Shown here piece after piece: positions 61,345 to 64,000 of a stretch of 64,000 bases of DNA (position 1 is its first letter; each line of letters begins with the position of its first letter). Under the pieces are notes generated by a model. The model saw only the letters and a list, made by a program, of their open reading frames with translations. It searched no databases and was not told the origin of the DNA. The stretch is from Actinomycetes bacterium. GTDB lineage: Bacteria > Actinomycetota > Acidimicrobiia > Acidimicrobiales > Palsa-688. The stretch covers positions 44,866 through 108,865 of the forward strand of contig JAKBBA010000005.1 of the NCBI GenBank assembly GCA_021808665.1, written 5' to 3'. The position numbers and the translations under genes are program-made.

Positions 61345-62520
61345 TTACTGGACGCCCTCGAAGAGGTGCCCGTACACCCGCAACGTCAGCGCGGGATCGG
61401 CATGGCCCATTCGCTGAGCCACGGCCAGCGGGCTGGCCCCCTCCTCGATCAGCTGGGAGGCATGCGAGTGGCGGAAGTCGTAGGTGCGGAAGGTTTCAGG
61501 CAATCCCGCCTTCCGAAGGGCCGGCCGGATGATCTTGGCCCGGAATGTGTCCCGGTTGATCGGGCGTCCCTCCTTGTTGACGAACAAGTGGTCATCTGGA
61601 GATGGATGGACGTGCCTGCCGGCCAGCATGGCCGCCAACTCATCACACAGCCAACCCGGGAGCGGGATAGTCCGGTCGCCGGCGTCGGTCTTGGTAGGCC
61701 CCTCGACATACTGGCGGGCTCCGCCGTCGAAACCGGGGATGGGTGACCATGTTCGGTCGATGTTTACGAGGCGGTGGATGAAGTCGACATCACGCACGAG
61801 TAGGCCGCACAGCTCAGCTGGCCGTATCCCCGTGTAGACCAGCACCCAGATCGCGGGCCGGTAGTGCTCAGTGACATTCTCGACGAAACGAACAGCCTGA
61901 TCCATGGTGAGCATGTCACCCTGCCGGATGCGCTTGCGGGAAACGCTCAGATCGTGGTCGGCGGCAGGGTTGTCCTTCCGGGCGTTGGCCTTGATCGCAC
62001 ACCGCATGATGAGGGAGATCACCGTGACCATCTCGCGGACGTGCTTCTTGCTGTGGCCGGCCTTGAGCTTGTCGGCGATGAAGCGCTCGACGTCCATGAA
62101 GTCGATCGAGGCCATCGGCCAGCTACCGAAGCGGGGGAGGACATGATTGTGGAGCAGCAACCAGTGGCCGCGTCGCGTGTTAGGCAGGAGCTTGACGGTC
62201 GTGGCCCACCAGTCTTCGGCCCATGAGTCGAACCTGACGCGACGCTTTGCCGGGTCGATCCAGTCGCCGCGCTGGATATCGGCACCATTGCGTTCGAGAA
62301 AGTCCTCGGCGTCGCTCTTGCGATCGAAGGTCAGGGAACGGGTCCGTCCGTCTTCGTCCCGGTAGCGAGCCTTGTAGTGCGCTCCGGGTAGGGCGTGCTT
62401 GTACCGGCGCCCATCTGCCCTTTGGCGCCACTCGAATCTTGTTGGCTCGATGAAGCCCACCTGTCCCGTCTCCTCGCGACGACCTATAGGAATCAGGTCG
62501 GCCGTGATGCGGGCCGGCAA
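61345..62520 (-). CDS. int: Tyrosine-type site-specific integrase
   Basis: A 391-residue tyrosine recombinase. It has an N-terminal AP2-like arm-binding region (HYKARYRDEDGRTRSLTF), a SAM-like core-binding domain (FDSWAEDWWATTV, HNHVLPRFGSWPMASIDFMDVERFI), and the catalytic domain with Arg in YTGIRPAELCGL, R350 in YDFRHSHAS, H373 in RMGHAD and the nucleophile Tyr383 in LRVYGHL. The usual first His of HxxR is Tyr347. It would catalyse insertion and excision at the tRNA-like att site. The start is TTG 62520. The xis-like gene is 41 bp upstream. Confidence 0.92.
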   Translation of the reverse strand: MPARITADLIPIGRREETGQVGFIEPTRFEWRQRADGRRYKHALPGAHYKARYRDEDGRTRSLTFDRKSDAEDFLERNGADIQRGDWIDPAKRRVRFDSWAEDWWATTVKLLPNTRRGHWLLLHNHVLPRFGSWPMASIDFMDVERFIADKLKAGHSKKHVREMVTVISLIMRCAIKANARKDNPAADHDLSVSRKRIRQGDMLTMDQAVRFVENVTEHYRPAIWVLVYTGIRPAELCGLLVRDVDFIHRLVNIDRTWSPIPGFDGGARQYVEGPTKTDAGDRTIPLPGWLCDELAAMLAGRHVHPSPDDHLFVNKEGRPINRDTFRAKIIRPALRKAGLPETFRTYDFRHSHASQLIEEGASPLAVAQRMGHADPALTLRVYGHLFEGVQ

Positions 62521-62561
62521 GCGCCAAGAGATGTTATCGGCGAGACCGCGGAACGGGGCGG

Positions 62562-62777
62562 CTACGCCCGAGCGGCTGGCTCGCGGTGGTGCTCGATGAG
62601 GGCGTCCAGGTCGTCAGGATCGAACATGATCCGGCCGCCGATGCGGACACAAGGGATTCGCCGCTCCGCGCGCAGCCTCCGGATGTACCTCTCACCCAGG
62701 CCGGTATAGGCACCGGCCATCGGGACGGTCAGCAGGGGACGCCGGGGCGACTTGTCACCTTCGCCACGGACGCTCAC
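62562..62777 (-). CDS. xis: Excisionase-like helix-turn-helix protein
   Basis: A 71-residue protein from GTG 62777. LTVPMAGAYTGLGERYIRRLRAERRIPCVRIGGRIMFDPDDLDALI is the MerR-like HTH_17/excisionase fold: a recognition helix, a basic wing (RIGGRIMF) and a DLDALI closing helix. It should steer the integrase toward excision or act as a regulator. The frame is open upstream to 63221, but that part is a Pro/Arg/His-rich shadow of the next gene. GTG overlaps the upstream stop by 4 bp. Confidence 0.83.
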   Translation of the reverse strand: MSVRGEGDKSPRRPLLTVPMAGAYTGLGERYIRRLRAERRIPCVRIGGRIMFDPDDLDALIEHHREPAARA

Positions 62778-63271
62778 ACGCTTACTCCGGTTGCCGGGGC
62801 GAGTTCCGGAGTGGCTGAGGCCTGGGTTCCTTGGTGTGCCCATCTCCGGTGGGCGAGCTGGGCGGTGTAGGAGAGTCGGGCGGCCATGCGTTCGGGGATG
62901 TCGGGGAGGGCTCGGCGGACGGCGAGGGTGTCGCCTGAGCGGGTGGCGGCTCCGAACATGACCATGCGACTGAGGGTTCGGGTTATGGGGGCGTTGCGGC
63001 CGAGGTGGGCGCTGAGGCCGAGGCTGATGGCGAGGTCGGTGATGTCGATGGCGGCGCCGGGCCGGGCGGCGGCTATCCGGCTGAGCCTCGAGAAGCAGAG
63101 CGTGGTGCTGGGGCCGAGAATTCCGAGCCAGACGGCTTCGATGTAGGGGCTTCCGGGGCGGTGTCCGTGGGTGTCGATGTTCGGGTCGGGCCAGGGGACG
63201 ACGTTGAGGGTTGGCGGGCATCCGGTGGGGAACGGCGGGCGGAATCTGCTGTCCGAGCGGGTGTCGGTCAT
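62774..63271 (-). CDS. Element-encoded protein of unknown function
   Basis: A 165-residue protein I cannot assign. It has a Pro-rich N-terminus, then YIEAVWLGILGPSTTLCFSRLSRIAAARPGAAIDITDLAISLGLSAHLGRNAPITRTLSRMVMFGAA, a helical stretch that reads like a winged-helix/HTH domain with conserved Gly and Arg positions, and a helical tail (DIPERMAARLSYTAQLAHRRW). The ATGA overlap with the primase stop and the GTGA overlap with the xis start place it firmly in the replication/excision operon, so a DNA-binding or replication accessory role is plausible. Confidence 0.7.
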   Translation of the reverse strand: MTDTRSDSRFRPPFPTGCPPTLNVVPWPDPNIDTHGHRPGSPYIEAVWLGILGPSTTLCFSRLSRIAAARPGAAIDITDLAISLGLSAHLGRNAPITRTLSRMVMFGAATRSGDTLAVRRALPDIPERMAARLSYTAQLAHRRWAHQGTQASATPELAPATGVSV

Positions 63272-64000
63272 ATATGGATCCTTTCGAGGCGGGCGGACTC
63301 TGGGCGGATGTGGATATCGACCGGATGGGGTGAAGCCCTGGCCCGGATCGGCGCTGGGGGCTGGAGCCCGAACACGGAGGCGGCGGCTGTGAGATATCGC
63401 TGCTTGGCCGCCGGGCTGAGGTTGGTCGTGGCCTCTCGGACGGCTCTGGCGAGTGCCTTCGGGTCGGGTAGATGGTGGGGGTCGTGATCGGGGAAGGCGG
63501 CTTCGGTCAGGACGGCGCCGCAGTGGCGGGGACGTAGTACTCCGCTGTGGTCGTCGAGGCAGCCGAAGCGGGTGACGGCTCGTAGGCCGTCGGGGCCGCG
63601 CGCTGCGAGCCAGCTGGCGGGGTCTTGGCCTTCGGGCCAGGTGGTGATGACTGACTCTCGGCCTTTGGCGAGGATGCGGCCGGCCCAGTCGAGGTTGGCT
63701 TGTCGGCCGGGTTGGTCGCCGTCGCCGGCGAGCACGGGGGCGCGGGGATGGTTGGCGAGGATGAGGTCGATCTGGGTGTCGGACAGGACCCGGCCGCAGG
63801 CGGCGACCGGCGAGTAGTAGCGGGAGAGGCCGGCTGCGGCGGCGTGGGCGGCGATGGCGAGGGCGTCGAGGGGGCCTTCGCAGACGATGGTGCTGGCCTG
63901 GGCGTCGAGTCTTGGTGTCGATGGCCGGTAGAGGACCTGGTTCTTGTGGTAGGTGGCGGTGTGGGGCGGGTTGAGGTAATTGTGCTGGGAGCGTCCGGGG
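63268..64000 (-). CDS. Toprim-domain DNA primase-like protein, C-terminal part
   Basis: A partial CDS whose N-terminus lies beyond the right edge; 243 codons are readable from 63999. The toprim core is visible: STIVCEGPLDALAIAAHAA (Glu motif) and PVLAGDGDQPGRQA (DxD motif), with AACGRVLSDTQIDLIL between. A C-terminal tail of about 150 residues includes VITTWPEGQDPASWL. Toprim primases of phages and integrative elements make replication primers. A zinc-finger/catalytic N-terminal part is expected off the edge. The stop overlaps the next gene (ATGA). Confidence 0.8.
   Translation of the reverse strand, partial: PGRSQHNYLNPPHTATYHKNQVLYRPSTPRLDAQASTIVCEGPLDALAIAAHAAAAGLSRYYSPVAACGRVLSDTQIDLILANHPRAPVLAGDGDQPGRQANLDWAGRILAKGRESVITTWPEGQDPASWLAARGPDGLRAVTRFGCLDDHSGVLRPRHCGAVLTEAAFPDHDPHHLPDPKALARAVREATTNLSPAAKQRYLTAAASVFGLQPPAPIRARASPHPVDIHIRPESARLERIHI

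Larger units (their letters stand above)
59646..64000. mobile_element. One end of an integrative element (fic-int-xis-orf-primase), truncated by the right edge
   Basis: Between the tRNA-like fragment and the window edge all genes lie on the minus strand and are element-type: a Fic protein, a tyrosine integrase, an excisionase-like HTH protein, an unknown 165-residue protein and a toprim primase. The last four are tightly packed; three overlap by 4 bases. The housekeeping gene order stops at the tRNA-like fragment. The layout resembles actinobacterial integrative elements or phage satellites; no conjugation or capsid gene is visible, so its class is open. Confidence 0.75.

Noticed and set aside
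62778..63221. Pro/Arg/His-rich N-terminal extension of the excisionase-like gene
   Set aside because: Low-complexity sequence in the +1 frame of the 165-residue protein gene; GTG 62777 with a 4-bp overlap is more credible.

Overview
The window is high-GC DNA with dense coding, very short intergenic gaps, many GTG/TTG starts and many 4-base stop/start overlaps. It suggests an actinobacterium. Supporting signs are two tiny actinobacterial ribosomal proteins (bL37 and bS22), F420-type proteins, a nickel superoxide dismutase, and gene order matching the Mycobacterium tuberculosis Rv1003-Rv1026 region. A deep-branching group such as Acidimicrobiia is my guess; the sequence alone does not prove it. 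There is one complete tRNA gene (Gln), no rRNA, no CRISPR array and no insertion sequence. No gene-free stretch exceeds about 300 bases.

Layout. 1-8.1 kb: a RecB-family exonuclease cut by the left edge, a DUF72-hydrolase fusion, 4-alpha-glucanotransferase, an ATP-dependent DNA ligase, and a minus-strand run of methyltransferase, geranylgeranyl-reductase-type flavoprotein and short-chain dehydrogenase. 8.3-12 kb: a lipid module with a FAD oxidoreductase and a cyclopropane-synthase-like methyltransferase (a tmsA/tmsB, or bfaA/bfaB, pair for 10-methyl fatty acids) facing a delta-9 desaturase whose promoter carries an 18-bp palindrome. 12-27.7 kb: housekeeping and catabolic genes, including a base-excision glycosylase, a 115-kDa-class NAD-glutamate dehydrogenase, a MurA with Asp in place of the catalytic Cys, a DEAD-box helicase, exonuclease VII, aminopeptidase N and a PfkB sugar kinase.

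27.7-56 kb is the conserved core: ychF, rsmI, metG, tatD, rsmA, ispE, then (after an F420-related interlude and tRNA-Gln) glmU-prs-rplY-pth-mfd-surA-like-mazG-eno-ftsB, and later DUF501-ppx. A molybdenum-hydroxylase (cox/xdh) cluster of eight genes sits between ftsB and DUF501, which are normally neighbours. It has the small and medium subunits, the maturation genes coxD, coxE and xdhC x2, mocA, and coxG, but no large catalytic subunit. GlmU is short and lacks the acetyltransferase active-site region.

56-59.6 kb: a class V aminotransferase, a GNAT acetyltransferase, a divergent sodX-sodN pair (Ni-SOD and its maturation peptidase), and a zinc-ribbon/TPR protein. From about 59.65 kb to the right edge lies one end of an integrated element: a tRNA-His-like 3' fragment (probable att site), helically phased repeats, an autoinhibited Fic protein with a tandem-palindrome control region, a tyrosine integrase, an excisionase-like protein, an unknown protein and a toprim-type primase cut by the right edge.
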